From contig NC_135222.1 of the NCBI RefSeq assembly GCF_052324685.1, forward strand, positions 12,101,373 to 12,165,372: 64,000 nt of DNA, written 5' to 3'. The position numbers and the translations under genes are program-made. This document shows positions 1 to 11,237 of this stretch, piece after piece. The stretch comes from Brachyhypopomus gauderio (taxonomy: Eukaryota; Chordata; Actinopteri; Gymnotiformes; Hypopomidae). How positions within the stretch are numbered: position 1 is the stretch's first letter; each line of letters begins with the position of its first letter. The notes under the pieces are model-generated. The model made no database searches. It saw nothing but the letters and a program-made list of their open reading frames with translations, and had not been told where the DNA came from.

Positions 1-905
1 ATTTAAACGTTATATATATATATACAGTGTATTAGGGGTGGGATGCGATCAAAAAAATTTATCGAATTAATCAGATGCTTTGTAATTAATTAATCGCATT
101 TTAATCGCATTTCAGTATTTAACATGAGAAATATAAATTTTTTGAATGATGTTTGAATGATGAATGAATCAATGAACATAAGCATAAATTTCAACATCTT
201 GTTTATTTTTCCACCAGTCTACTACACAGACCAATAGATGAGTGCAGAAAACAGAGCAAACAGTTTTCAGAACACTGGAAATTCTGACCAAAAATGTTGT
301 TTAATTTTGGGAGCTTTGCTCAGGATATTGGAAGAATAAGAAGAATTGAAGTAAATCAGAAGATGTTTTTAGTACCAGAAGATGTTTTTAATACCATTTT
401 AGATTATATACTTTTTCTTTAATTTCCCAGGCCTCTGCCACATGCATCTCCATAGTGCCTAGAAGTGGTCTTCTGCATGCTCAAAGCAAATGACTGGATC
501 CTCCATTCATCATCTATAATATGAGCTGTCACAACAAGATAATTCTTGTTGCTAACAGAGGTCCAGTGATCCCCAGTCAGAGCCACATTTGTGGCACAAT
601 AACCTGTTTTACTTCCCTTTCCTCATCATACAGCTGCTGGATTTTCTTCGGCATTGTCTTTCTGGACGGCAGTTCGTAACTTGCATCAGTTGACGCAATT
701 TGCAGCGCGTCTTGTAAGCATTTATCTTCGACCACAGAGAGTGAACAACTCTGCACATAATGTGACGCGTCAAGAAACGCCTCCGCAGCTCATGCAAGGT
801 GTGTGGAGTCTCGTGCTATGGTCACTCGCGAAAGTTTAATCCAGTCTTAATGGTCCAATGAAGGTCATTTAAAAACCAGGACATTTCCTCACTTAAAAAG
901 AACCC
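1..905. mobile_element. Degenerate hAT-superfamily DNA transposon remnant
   Basis: The stretch opens with an AT-rich end containing GGGTGGGATGCGATC followed by repeated ATTAATCGCATT motifs, typical of fish hAT ends. It contains a minus-strand fragment of a BED/ZBED-type hAT transposase (separate entry). A matching right terminal repeat and an 8-bp duplication were not found, so the boundaries are approximate and the copy is incomplete. Confidence 0.6.
430..720 (-). pseudogene. hAT (ZBED-like) transposase fragment
   Basis: The minus strand translates to a peptide containing CATNVALTGDHWTSVSNKN and then YLVVTAHIIDDEW. This is the well-known hAT transposase motif in which the catalytic-core segment reads T-x-D-x-W-T-S. 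Upstream on the same strand lies SYELPSRKTMPKKIQQLYDEE, in a frame offset by a small indel near position 600. Only part of the catalytic region is present, with no start, no BED finger and no dimerisation domain, so it is a dead fragment. Confidence 0.7.
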
Positions 906-944
906 GGGACAGGATGTGAAATACGGACATACATATTATATATA

Positions 945-1062
945 TATATATATTAGGGCAGCATAGATTAATTTTTTAATCTAGATTAATCTCACTGAAA
1001 TCTTGAAATTAATAGATTAAAATGGCTCATTCAGAATATGCGTGCTACCCAAGTAATGACAA
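945..1062. other. AT-rich transposon-end-like sequence
   Basis: The stretch TTAGGGCAGCATAGATTAA with repeated ATTAATCT motifs resembles another hAT terminal region and abuts the Tc1 element directly. A short TA tract precedes it. No partner end was found. Confidence 0.3.
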
Positions 1063-2382
1063 AGCTCAAAAAATAAAGGGAACACTCAAATAACACATCC
1101 TAGATCTGAATGAATGAAATATTCTCATTGAATACTTTGTTCTGTACAAAGTTGAATCTGCTGACAACAAAATCACACAAAAATCATCAATGGAAATCAA
1201 ATTTATTAACCAATGGAGGCCTGGATTTGGAGCCACAAACAAAATAAAAGTGGAAAAACACTACAGGCTGATCCTTAAAATAAGTAACAATGAGGCTCAG
1301 TATTGTGTGTGGCCTCCACATGCCTGTATGACCTCCCTACAACGCCTGGGCATGCTCCTGATGAGATGGCGGATGGTCTCCTGAGGGATCTCCTCCCAGA
1401 CCTGGACTAAAGCATCCGCCAACTCCTGGACAGTCTGTGGTGCAACGTGACGTTGGTGGATGGAGCGAGACATGATGTCCCAGATGTGCTCGGATTCAGG
1501 TCTGGGGAACGGGCGGGCCAGTCCATAGCTTCAATGCCTTCATCTTGCAGGAACTGCTGACACACTCCAGCCACATGAGGTCTAGCATTGTCCTACATTA
1601 GGAGGAACCCAGGGCCAACCGCACCAGCATATGGTCTCACAAGGGGTCTGAGGATCTCATCTCGGTACCTAATGGCAGTCAGGCTACCTCTGGTGAGCAC
1701 ATGGAGGGCTGTGTGGCCCTCCAAAGAAATGCCACCCCACACCATTACTGACCCACTGCCAAACCGGTCATGCTGAAGAATGTTGCAGGCAGCAGATCGC
1801 TCTGTTTGTGCAGACACATGCACATTTGTGGCCTGCTGGAGGTCATTTTGCAGGGCTCTGGCAGTGCTCCTCCTGTTCCTTCTTGCACAAAGGCGGAGGT
1901 AGCGGTCCTGCTGCTGGGTTGTTGCCCTCCTACGGCCTCCTCCACGTCTCCTGGTGTACTGGCCTGTCTCCTGGTAGCGCCTCCAGCGTCTGGACACTAC
2001 GCTGACAGACACAGCAAACCTTCTTGCCACAGCTCGCATTGATGTGCCATCCTGGATGAGCTGCACTACCTGAGCCACTTGTGTGGGTTGTAGAGTCCGT
2101 CTCATGCTACCACGAGTGTGAAAGGACCACCAACATTCAAAAGTGACCAAAACATCAGCCAGAAAGCATAGGTACTGAGAAGTGGTCTGTGGTCCCCACC
2201 TCCTTTATAGGGGGGGTCTTGCTAATTGCCTCTCATTTCTACCTGTTGTCTATTTCATTTGCACAACAGCAGGTGAAATTGATTCACAATCAGTGTTGTT
2301 TCCTAACTGAACAGGTTGGTTTTACAGAAGTGTGGTTGACTTGGAGTTATATTGTGTTGTGTTCCCCTTATTTTTTTGAGCT
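1063..2382 (-). mobile_element. Tc1-like DNA transposon, defective
   Basis: The left end begins AGCTCAAAAAATAAAGGGAA and the reverse complement of the right end begins AGCTCAAAAAAATAAGGGGA. These form near-identical terminal inverted repeats of at least 23 bp. The interior encodes a Tc1/mariner transposase on the minus strand. The 1,320-bp length is less than a full autonomous Tc1 of this kind because a central coding piece is missing. The right end is followed directly by a TG/TA microsatellite, so the TA duplication cannot be read with certainty on that side. Confidence 0.85.
1300..2150 (-). pseudogene. Tc1-like transposase pseudogene (internal deletion, nonsense, frameshift)
   Basis: The N-terminal half shows a paired-like helix-turn-helix ([20 protein letters not shown]) and the second HTH region with a GRRRATT hook. 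After NVHVSAQT the sequence jumps to [19 protein letters not shown], so the segment carrying the first catalytic Asp is deleted. [10 protein letters not shown] is present. An in-frame TAG follows FLLM where this family normally has Gln before DNARPH. The DDE-region motif DWPARSPDLNP follows, then a 4-bp deletion shifts frame before the final Glu-containing IEHIWD motif. The product cannot transpose. Confidence 0.85.
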
Positions 2383-2557
2383 GTGTGTGTGTGTGTATAT
2401 ATATATATAATGTCAAAGAACACTTCTTAACGCAGGGGCCTGGATAATTATGGAGGGCATTGTATTTCTGAATTAGGAACTAATTTGATCACATCTTGGA
2501 TACTGAGCTGTCCGCGTATACGAATGTGACATTTTCTTTGTCTTTCCACCCCCACAG

Positions 2558-2656
2558 AAGCTGCATTTGCCTCCAGACCTATCAGAATCTGTGAGTCGTG
2601 TCAATAAAGTTGAACTGCCAGGATGTGGTCCCACCAACAAGCATCTGGATTTTTAG
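2558..2656 (+). other. Candidate 3'-terminal coding exon of an unidentified gene
   Basis: A strong polypyrimidine tract and acceptor (TTTCTTTGTCTTTCCACC then CCCACAG) precedes 99 bases open in phase 0, encoding KLHLPPDLSESVSRVNKVEL and 12 further residues before TAG at 2654-2656. A cluster of AATAAA-type signals lies downstream at about 3028-3050, consistent with a short 3' UTR. I do not recognise the peptide. The donor exon would lie upstream and none is identified; the Tc1 copy immediately upstream would sit in the intron. One alternative phase is open for only 16 codons. A chance splice-like match is possible. Confidence 0.3.
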
Positions 2657-2751
2657 AACTTTTTCTCTCCACATGTGTCTCCTCTCTACTATTTGATAAA
2701 TGATTAAACGATAAATGATTAGAAATTGGCCCCTTATCAGAATTTATTAGA

Positions 2752-2754
<3 letters not shown>

Positions 2755-2797
<43 letters not shown>
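2755..2797. repeat. (TG)n microsatellite
   Basis: Uninterrupted TG dinucleotide tract of about 43 bp, read directly. Confidence 0.95.
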
Positions 2798-2799
<2 letters not shown>

Positions 2800-2802
<3 letters not shown>

Positions 2803-4460
2803 TATATTTATGATTGATAATATTTTGACTGTTTCCAAAGAGATGGTAGTGTAATGTAATTTCAGTTGATGCTGAGCCACGCCGACTGTGTATGTTATGT
2901 GGTATGGGAGTTTGGGACTGCTGTACTTCCTATCCTTTTCCATTCAGAAGTGGCCTCTTTCTCTGTTAACACAGTGGTACATGATTCGAACTTGAATCTC
3001 AAGTGTGTTCTCTCTAATCCATTTGCAAATAAAATAGCAATAAAACATTAATAGTAATAAAGACTTGCCCGTTGTATTACTTGCATCTACTAGTATGTAG
3101 TTTTTTTTAACAATTAGGAACACCTAATAAATTGTATGGCTATATATGGCACCTGTTGCTTGTTCTCTTTGCCCTATTTTTCCAAGTCATTACAGCACCT
3201 TGCACTTTCTGTGTTTTGCATTGAGACATGGACAGTAAAGACATGACACTTCCACCCTTTGCCACCCTATAGAACCTTTGCTCGCTATAAATAATTAAAG
3301 TAAATAATTTAACCTTGCAGTCATTAAGCTGCTAATTACTTTAACTGTCCAACTTCAGGCCAATTTCTAATCTGTCCTTCATCTTTACAACCTTTTTTTA
3401 GACACAACAGAATTTATTGAATTTGTTTCTCTTTTTTCTCTCTCTCAAGAAAGTTTAGAATTCATTTATTATCTATTGAAATGTAGCAGTTTGAACAGAT
3501 GGTGAACAGATGGTGATGTTATGTGCAGCGGGAACTTTGTAGGCCATCTACAGAACTGATAGCATTCCGGCAATATTTCGTGGCCGGGGGAAAAAAAAAA
3601 TCCAGATCGCCCACTGATCTGACAGATCTCTGGATCTGAGTGACACAGTTTTCACTCTCAGTCACACTGAAAATTGGCTTACTAGCCAATAAGCCAATCA
3701 GTAATAGGGTAGGATGGGCCTTGGGTCTTGGGCATACAGATTGATTCAGGTTAGTAACCAGGAGCATGCTTCTGCAATTTGTGCCCAAGGAAGCTAATAT
3801 ATGGAACTAGCAGGAAAAACTGTCATGGCATGAAGTAGACCATAGTCAAAAAACAGTTGTCCGAGCAATTCAGCACACCTCATGTTACCAGGGTCAACAG
3901 TCATGGCAGATATCCCACCCTCAGTGTCCGATGTGGCTAATAAAAAAATTCACTTGCGCTCCTTTATTGTTGAGCTTGACCTGTCAGTTACCTCTCTATC
4001 ATCCTCTCACTTTATTTAAGAAATTAGGGGAGGATAAAGCCGCCCTTGCACATATTTCCGTCTCAAGTATGTCAGCTATTTTGTTACAAAGCATCTCAGT
4101 GAAGTCCATCCAAGAAGCTAAAGAACAGCATGTTTTCACTCAAGATTGATGAGGCCATGGACAAAAGTGTGGATACATTTCTAAATGTACTGGTCTGATT
4201 TTATGATGAGAATGCCTGGCAGTATGATAACAGCACCTTGACAGTAAAAAAAGCCAATAATGCAAATGCCTCAGCATTGATGCTGGAACTAAAATATGTC
4301 CTGTAGTCATATGGTCTGGAGTATAGACAAGTCACAACAAGTGCACTGTTATGAGGTGAAAGAAGTCTGGGCTTGAGACGCTAGTACAGAATCGTAAAGA
4401 ATGATGCAACCAGAGTCAAAACTAGAGCTGGAATTTAATCACATTAGTGATTAAAGCTGG
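2800..4460. other. Non-coding stretch with faint transposase-like remnants
   Basis: No intact gene is visible. Positions 4131-4310 on the plus strand read FSLKIDEAMDKSVDTFLNVL, a stop, then a FYDEN segment. This weakly recalls the DUF4371-type hAT transposase core, which has an S-x-x-x-D-E pattern. The rest of the stretch is unassigned. Confidence 0.3.
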
Positions 4461-4529
4461 GATTCTGACACAGTTCCAATCTTTACATCTAGACTTAAGA
4501 CTCACCTATTTAAGCAAGCCTTCAGTTAA
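4461..4529 (+). pseudogene. C-terminal end of a LINE reverse-transcriptase ORF
   Basis: The 23 codons DSDTVPIFTSRLKTHLFKQA plus FS and stop match the usual C-terminal end of fish LINE ORF2 proteins, where the last helix reads F-x-S-R-L-K-T-H-L-F. The LINE-type 3' tail at 5830-6180 is probably the same copy, separated by a later insertion. Confidence 0.6.
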
Positions 4530-4710
4530 TATTCTACATATGAAGGTGTGTAGCTCTGGGCCATGTCATGCATCTCATGTCACTATACTCCTATACACTA
4601 TACTATACAGAATATAATCTGTAGCGTCTTGTGTGTGCAAACGAGGGGAGTCAGATTCTGTCGGGGAGTCGGAATTTGGTACATGTTGGATTGAAAAATT
4701 CTTTGCTCTT

Positions 4711-4713
<3 letters not shown>

Positions 4714-4764
<51 letters not shown>
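4714..4764. repeat. (TA)n microsatellite
   Basis: About 50 bp of uninterrupted TA dinucleotides. Confidence 0.95.
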
Positions 4765-4767
<3 letters not shown>

Positions 4768-5327
4768 GATATTCAGTATTTTCAGTAGATATATGCGGCT
4801 TATACAACATTTTCCGAAAAGAAAAGACCTCCACTCCAGTCCCCAGGAGAATACGTGCGGACACTGAACTCGCGAGGTATTTGCAGGAGGAAGCCCTCAA
4901 TTCGCATTCGGATCCAGTTGCCTGGTGCGGGAAAATCAAAATCGATTCCCTCTTCTGTCAAACATTGCCAGAAAATATATGACTGTTTATGTTGCACACT
5001 TAAATGAAAAAGGTCCTCAAGTGTGTTTATTTTCAACGGGCTCGTTGTTTATTTGCATTCCTCACTCAGCACAATCCAGCTCCAGCGTTACCACCGCTAC
5101 CTCTCCTTCTGCCGTCACTTCGGTCTAGTTTTTATTCTCTTCTTTTTCACGTGACCCGCTACTGGCTACTCAGATCTTAGTCTGGTCTTTTACTGCCATC
5201 TTCTGGTGATAAAGTGCCACAGCATGATTAAGCTAGATAACACATCCAACTCATAACATAACGACCATCAAAACAAAGAACGAGAATGAGGGGATAACAA
5301 AAAGACCACAGTGGGGGGGTCCACTAC

Positions 5328-5450
5328 ATTTACGCAACGAGCACTCCATCGGCGCATGTATTCAGCACGGCAGGCAAGATTGCCACCTCGTTTAGATCGT
5401 CCCTTACACCGGACAAAGTGAACATGTTGGTTTGTCTTGCAAGTTTATAA
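5328..5450 (+). pseudogene. hAT transposase C-terminal dimerisation domain fragment
   Basis: The 41 codons ending in TAA include SAHVFSTAGKIATSFRSSLT followed by PDKVNMLVCLASL. This is the signature of the hAT C-terminal dimerisation domain, where S-A-x-x-F-S-x-A-G and R-x-x-L-x-P-x-x-V are conserved. Upstream catalytic parts are not readable. Confidence 0.75.
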
Positions 5451-5829
5451 TTCACGTTATTCACATAATTATTAACAATATTATGGCCATAATTTGTGTA
5501 AAGTATTTACTTTACAATGAATGAAGTTTTTGTTCATTTAAAAGTGCATGTTTTTATTTATAAATTATAATTTTTTTTATTATGGGGGGGGGGGGGGGGG
5601 CAGTTAACCGCTTCACCGCGGTGATATGTTGCTCTCTCCCTGCGGTAAGAAAAAATCCATACCGTCACAGCCCTAGTCACCACCAGGCCCCTCCCTTTAG
5701 TTATGCTGCTATAGATAAGCCTGCTGGAGCTACATGCTAATTACTGGCACGTGTGCTTAGGATGTTTGATGTTTAAATATTCAGCCTGTATTTTGTATAC
5801 GGGTTACATTCTTCTACAAAGACAATTCC

Positions 5830-6180
5830 ATATAAGTACTTCGAATATGGTCTGGCTTGCCACTGGATCTGTCGATGCTGTGGATGGATGTGCCAATGTT
5901 GCCAGTGGACGCGCAGATGCCGACTCCAACCTGAGGCCCACCATCCACATTGGAGGGACTGCTCAGCCTAGAAATGGAACTAGAAATATGGACTTCAACT
6001 AGCCAAAATGGTTCCCTTTTGAGTCTTGGTCCTCCCAAAGTTTCATCCTAATTCCCTCCTAAAGTGTTTTTCCTTGCCACTGTCACTCCTGATTGCTCAT
6101 TAGAGATCTGGACCCATGTGCTTGTAAAGCTATTTTGTGACAAGATGTCGTAAAAAGTGCTGTTAAAAAAATTTGTCTCT
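5830..6180 (+). mobile_element. LINE 3' tail (fish consensus tail)
   Basis: Contains CCCTTTTGAGTCTTGGTCCT, TTCCTTGCCACTGTCACTCC and GTAAAGCTATTTTGTGACAA, the recurrent 3' end found behind many fish LINE ORFs. A second, minus-strand copy of the same tail occurs at 31015-31110. Confidence 0.55.
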
Positions 6181-6476
6181 GCGGGGGCGTTATATATCAA
6201 CTCTGATTAATGGGTAAACCTTTGTGCTAACAGCTAAATAGCATTTGGGCTACTTTAGCATGGACATGCACAAAATGTGTGTGGACTGATACTCTGGCTG
6301 CTTTAAATATATAACGGATTTATTTCATTTCTAATATGTATAATCTCGTGTTTGTAATTTGAGGGTCTGAGGTGCGTTCATAGGTAAATATGGCTCCAGG
6401 TTTCGATTACGCACAATGTAAATGGCTAGCAGTAATGTTAATCCCAGCTTGGATGGGCTGAGCACACCTCTTAAGA

Positions 6477-6599
6477 TTTACTAGCTGGAATGTTAGGGGG
6501 ACGAATAATCCTGTTAAACATTCTAGGGTGTTTTCACATTTTAAAAGTCTAAACTCTGATCTGATGTTTTTACAGGAGACCCACTTACGTAGAGCATAA
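6477..6599 (+). pseudogene. L1/Tx1-like LINE endonuclease N-terminal fragment
   Basis: Translates to FTSWNVRGTNNPVKHSRVFS and further to DLMFLQETHLRRA then stop. W-N-V-R-G and L-Q-E-T-H-L are the first conserved blocks of L1/Tx1 apurinic endonucleases, including the catalytic Asn and Glu. The rest of the ORF is absent. Confidence 0.65.
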
Positions 6600-6699
6600 T
6601 CCCTTCAGCAAAAAGATCCTTTTTTTCTCAGGTGAGAAAAGATTAGTAACCTAGATCAAAGAAATGCTCTGTCCCCCTCCTCTGAATTACTAAAACAGT

Positions 6700-8684
6700 G
6701 ATTATCGGAAAATGCTGCTGCAGATTTGGAACTCAATGCAAAGTTGGTCTACTGCAAAAACCTTTTCATTTCCTGGCTCTGCTGTTTACTCGCCATCCTA
6801 CATTCCACTGTTTGAAGGTGAGCCGAAGTCCTTGCGCAAAAAACGCAGTAGGAGAAAGAGTGATTCGAGATCTGGTCTGCAGGTGAAACTCAGGCGCCTC
6901 TGGAATCAAGACCGAGCCTCCATTCTCCAGTGTGGTTTCCCAGCTACCACTTCTCAGATGCCGGGTGGTCCCACGTCTCCCTGGTGGCACGAGTGTAGCG
7001 CGGTGCAGCGTCACTGTGACCATGTCAGAGCTACTTACCTGCGGGTGGTGTGTTTCAGTGGGTTTGCACTGCCCTCACCCACATTCTATTCAGAGTTGTG
7101 TGAATTCACTAACTACTGCAACTGCCCACTTTGCTTAGCTGGTTGCTTTTGTATTTACCTGCGAGCAGTCTGTGTGGCTTTATCAGTCCCCTGTTATTCG
7201 ACATGCATCAGTGAGTTTTCCCTCTCTCTGTCTGTTGTTTACCAATCTGTGATCTGTGATATTTATTGGCGATTGTCAGCCTGTGGATCTTAGCGGATCT
7301 CAGCCTGTGGATCTGGTTGGTAACATGGGCTAACGCAGCCTAAGCATTAGCTTCTCCGCCATTGCTATTGTGGCTACTATGTTGGTCTCCGTACTAGAGG
7401 CTATGGCTGTTATGCTGGTCTCGGGTGTTGCTGAGGATTTCCAGTGAGTTTACTCCCTGGGTGAAATTTACAATCTTCGTTTTTCATCACGACTGGACTC
7501 CACTACATACGGGATGTGTCTCTCCACTGATATTGCCCATCAGCCTTATTACATTCACCGTGGATGCAGACATCGCTCTCTAGTCCATCAATCTTCTGTC
7601 TTCAGCATTCCTGTGCTTTTCAGCTCTGTTTGTCTCCCCAAGCTTTGGCCCTTCGACGCCTCGACGTGGAGTGGACCCTCGAGCTCTGAGAGAGGTCCCA
7701 CGGTCCCAGGTTTTTCCTACTACTCTCCGTCCTTCATCTGTTCATCCTCGCCTGCTCATCCTGGGTCGTTCTATGACTGACAAAGCTGCCCTTATTAACA
7801 ACCTCATCGGACAGCATCGCCTCAATTTCCTTCTGCTGACTGAAACCTGGCAGTTACAACATGATTTCTACTATTTAAATGTTTCCGCCCCACCTGGGTT
7901 TAAACATCTCTCTGCCCCCAAACTCTATGGTCGTTGAGGGGGTTTAGCAGTCATATTTTATAGCAAATATACTTTCAGTGAAATTATGATTCAGGAAACA
8001 GTTCACTTTGAATGCATGGCGGTTAAAACATCTGGTTATATAACTCATCTGTAAAGTCAGCTCGGTCTCTGACTTTTTGCAAGAATTTGGTGAAATCCTT
8101 TCTACTCTCAATCCTCTATCAAATTCCATATTAATTCTGCTTCATCTGGTTCTCTTGGCTTCTCATCACTGTTAAGCTGTTTTGATTTGCTTCCGCTTGT
8201 TGATTTTCCTACCCATAAACATGGTCATATCTTGGATTTAATTTGTTCCACTCCTGCACCCATTACCAATGTGGTGGGTGATGACACTGGGGTATCTAAC
8301 CATCTGTTTATCATTTCATGTCTCTCTTCTAGCACTCTGCCTCCTTCCTCCAAATTACTTCTCACCTACTGTAAACTTTCATCTGTAAACTATTTGGTGT
8401 TCTTCTCTGCCCTAGAATCATCCTCTTTTCCCCTCATTCCCTCTCTTCTCAATCTCGATACTGCCTTATCTGTCTACAATCATTACCTTTCTGACACTCT
8501 GACCTTAGCACCTGTGATAACTTGGTATGTACCCTCCACCGATGTATCACCCTGGTTTACACCTGACCTACATGTTCTGTAGACTACGGGCAGACGTCTT
8601 CAGCAGTTATATAAGAAAACTGGTTTGCCTGTTCATCACCAGGGTTATATTGACCACTTGACCAAATATAAGAATGCTTTAAAC
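6700..8684 (+). mobile_element. L2-type LINE, segment A (5' region and endonuclease)
   Basis: The basic N-terminal region (KKRSRRKSDSRSGLQVKLRR near 6835-6895) is followed by an endonuclease with SMTDKAALINNLIGQHRLNF and LLLTETW (about 7765-7850). Further downstream comes VDFPTHKHGHILDLICSTP near 8190-8250, then the linker RRLQQLYKKTGLPVHHQGYI. These are typical L2/Maui LINE blocks. Stops and frame changes (for example after KLYGR near 7937 and at 8580) show decay. The copy is continued by segments B and C after two later insertions. Confidence 0.75.
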
Positions 8685-9737
8685 CAGTGGTTCCCAAAGT
8701 GGGGGGCGCGCCCCCTAGGTGGGGCGCGGAGCTATTGCAGGGGGGGCGCGGAGCTTGAAAGTAAAACGTGCACATGTGTCAATATTAGGGATGCACCGAT
8801 TCCGATATTAATATCTGAAAAAATTCTATATCGGGTATCAGTGACAATGTGACCGATCCATTAAAACAGATCTATTCAGTCTAATTCTATGCTTGTAACG
8901 CTTTTCGGAGTTACACTCCGACACGGACAGAAAACTTGGACAGTTAACAGGCGAGTGAAACACGAAGCAGAGAAGAGGTGAATCACTCACTCGTATTCGC
9001 GCTGGTGCTATTCCACTTAGTCCGTTTATGTGCTGGTTGACCAAAATAAACCTGGGCTCCATCATTACTTGACTGTTCATACATGAACTGGTGAGTTGTC
9101 CAAAGCTCATTGAATGCGTTACTTACAGAAATAAAATAAAGATAAAATAAAGAGCAGTGGTTTTCTAAAGCAGTGGAAAGCTAAATAACAACAATATTCC
9201 ATACGCGCGCTCAACTCGCTCCCTTAAAGAGACAGTACACATATTTCTGGCCGTTACATGCTTTGTGCTCTGCGTGATGTCAACGCTAGCAAACTAGCCG
9301 CATAGGTATTGCTGTTTCTCTTATTTCATCTCCTTATTTATTTAAAATGATATTTAGAATTCTTGAACCATTTCAAAGGTTTCTTGCAGTTTATTTTTTT
9401 CATGTTTGACCAAAGATGTGAACCTATTGTTTTTGTCTGTTTCAGGTTCTTTGATATTTTACATTCAATGTTATATTCATAATTGCCCTGACTGAACAAA
9501 TGCAAGTTGTGCTTTTTTTTACATGTTTTTATGTGTGTTTAAGTGTGCTATACTGGTGCAGAGTTTTCAATAAACTTGTAATTCAGTATGTCTGTGTTTA
9601 AAAAAAAAATGTTTTAAGTCGATTCAGCACTGTTTTATCAGATCGGTATCGGATCAGTATCGGCCGATACCAAGCCTCAGATAGATATGAATGGGTATCG
9701 GAAGTGAAAAACGTGAATCGGTGCATCCCTAGTCAAT

Positions 9738-9768
<31 letters not shown>

Positions 9769-9826
9769 GCAAAAATATTCTCATCTACTAAAGGGGGGCA
9801 CGGCAGAAAAAGTTTGGGAACCACTG
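8685..9826. mobile_element. hAT-family non-autonomous element with perfect 8-bp TSD
   Basis: Terminal inverted repeats are CAGTGGTTCCCAAAGT at the left and the complement of TTTGGGAACCACTG at the right. The 8-bp target duplication CTTTAAAC flanks both sides (8677-8684 and 9827-9834). Removing the element and one duplication restores the L2 reading frame (KNALNSARALYYTSA). No transposase is encoded. It carries a second element at 8786-9731 and a long G run at 9738-9767. Confidence 0.93.
8786..9731. mobile_element. Second hAT-type MITE nested in the first
   Basis: Both ends read TAGGGATGCACCGATTC inward as terminal inverted repeats. Flanks are GTCAATAT at 8778-8785 and GTCAATAG at 9732-9739, a 7/8 match to an 8-bp duplication. 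Subterminal TATCGG-type repeats occur at both ends. The interior is AT-rich, with no recognisable ORF. Confidence 0.88.
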
Positions 9827-10259
9827 CTTTAAACTCAGCCCGTGCTCTATATTACACGTCTGCTATAAATAACTCTGTTTCCGACCCCAAGTGTCTATTT
9901 TAAATTGTTCATAATCTTCTGTGTCCCCCTTCATCTCCTCTGGCTCCTACATCTGATCAATGTAAAGCATTTCTTAATTTTTTCACTAACAAAGTGTGAG
10001 TTATCTATCAGGATCTGCTGAAGGATCAATCAAGTAATTCTTTCTCCACTTCCTCCCAGATGAAGTGGAATATCTCCGCAATATCTCCTGCCTTTATTCA
10101 TTTCTGTCTTCTACATCTGCTGAAACCTTGGTTCCTTTACAACTTCTAAACTAGATTACTGCAACTCTCTCCTCTATGGTCTCTTCTGTCCCTTCAGACT
10201 GTTCAGAATGCTGCTGCTCGTGTTCTGATCCAGTCAAAGAAATACGATCATATAACACC
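9827..10259 (+). mobile_element. L2-type LINE, segment B
   Basis: Continues the L2 coding sequence with SARALYYTSA. After an apparent internal deletion near 10146 that removes the reverse-transcriptase core, it resumes with the conserved C-terminal block (LDYCNSLLYG-like, then VQNAAARVL-like and KKYDHITP). Several frame breaks are present. It is interrupted at 10259 by the BEL/Pao element. Confidence 0.7.
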
Positions 10260-11205
10260 TGTACAAAAGGCCGGGACTCTTATTGTAGGATTTCTTAATG
10301 TTGCATATTGTTTCCTGTTTCATCAGCCTGTATTAGAAACGAAGCGGTCTTTTCGTTGGGCACGCTCAGAGTTCAATTCTGAATCTTTCCTTTAAGTGAA
10401 GTTCATTTTAGTTATTTAGTTAATGGTGGTGGCATTTCTTCACAGTCAATGATGAGAAGTAAGTCATGCTGTTGTTTCGTGGGTATCTGTTTCGTTTACT
10501 TAAATCGCCTGTAAATCCGTATGTATGCTAAGCTAGTTAGCATATTGTTCGGATGTATTGTGTAGTCTATGTTTCCCTAACGTGCCTACAATGTTCTAAG
10601 TCCAATGTCTATATATTTCTGAGTGGCCTGTTATTAGTGTATTATCTCGTACAGCACTATCTGCCTCGATGCTGTATGAGAATACTTCGAGTGAAGTTTT
10701 CATTTGTCCTCGCGAGATAGACGTTGCATTTGCACTACCTATTTTGGCCTCTAGATGGCTCCTGAGACTGTAAAATGCCTGTTTCGTGACTGAGCTGTAT
10801 TTATTACTATTAGAAATCGCCAGTGATTTATGTTTATATTGGTAGTGTAATACAGGCACTTCACTGTTGACGTAATTACAGATCGTTATTTGTATTATAT
10901 AGTGCCTTATTTCTTATTTCTATTTCTTGTTTCCTTTACCCTCTCAGACTGTGTGTGTGTGAAATGTCAACTCATCTCGCTTTACTGTGAATGTGAATTC
11001 ACAACGTCAGTCTATGGGTATAAAGCTGTGGATATGAATCAGTGTGGATGTTAATGCTACCGGTTTCAATATTGAGTCAGAATACAATTAATTAACCAAG
11101 CCCATCGTCTCCTCATCATTCCTCTACCTGGCATTCTGACCGATGCCCCATGTTGGATGACGCCTAACACCTAAACGAATTAGCTATCATTATATCTCCC
11201 CAACA
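10260..11205 (+). repeat. BEL/Pao 5' LTR
   Basis: Starts TG and ends CA, 946 bp. It carries GTTGTTTCGTGGG where the 3' LTR lacks one GTT-type triplet. The primer binding site follows one base after its end. Confidence 0.95.
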
Positions 11206-11206
11206 T

Positions 11207-11223
11207 TGGTCCTTCGAGCCGGA
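11207..11223 (+). other. Primer binding site matching tRNA-Tyr
   Basis: TGGTCCTTCGAGCCGGA is complementary over 17 nt to the 3' end of eukaryotic tRNA-Tyr (…TCCGGCTCGAAGGA plus CCA). This match is from remembered tRNA sequence, not a search. Confidence 0.75.
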
Positions 11224-11237
11224 TAGGCATATTCAAG

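Larger units (their letters stand above)
4565..5675 (+). mobile_element. hAT transposon remnant inserted in a LINE 3' region
   Basis: The right end reads ACCGTCACAGCCCTAG, the reverse complement of the common hAT terminus CTAGGGCTGTGACGGT. The C-terminal part of a hAT transposase lies just inside it. The left border is not resolved and is only bracketed by where the LINE 3' UTR stops being recognisable. A G-run of about 18 bp sits at 5585-5602. Confidence 0.5.
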
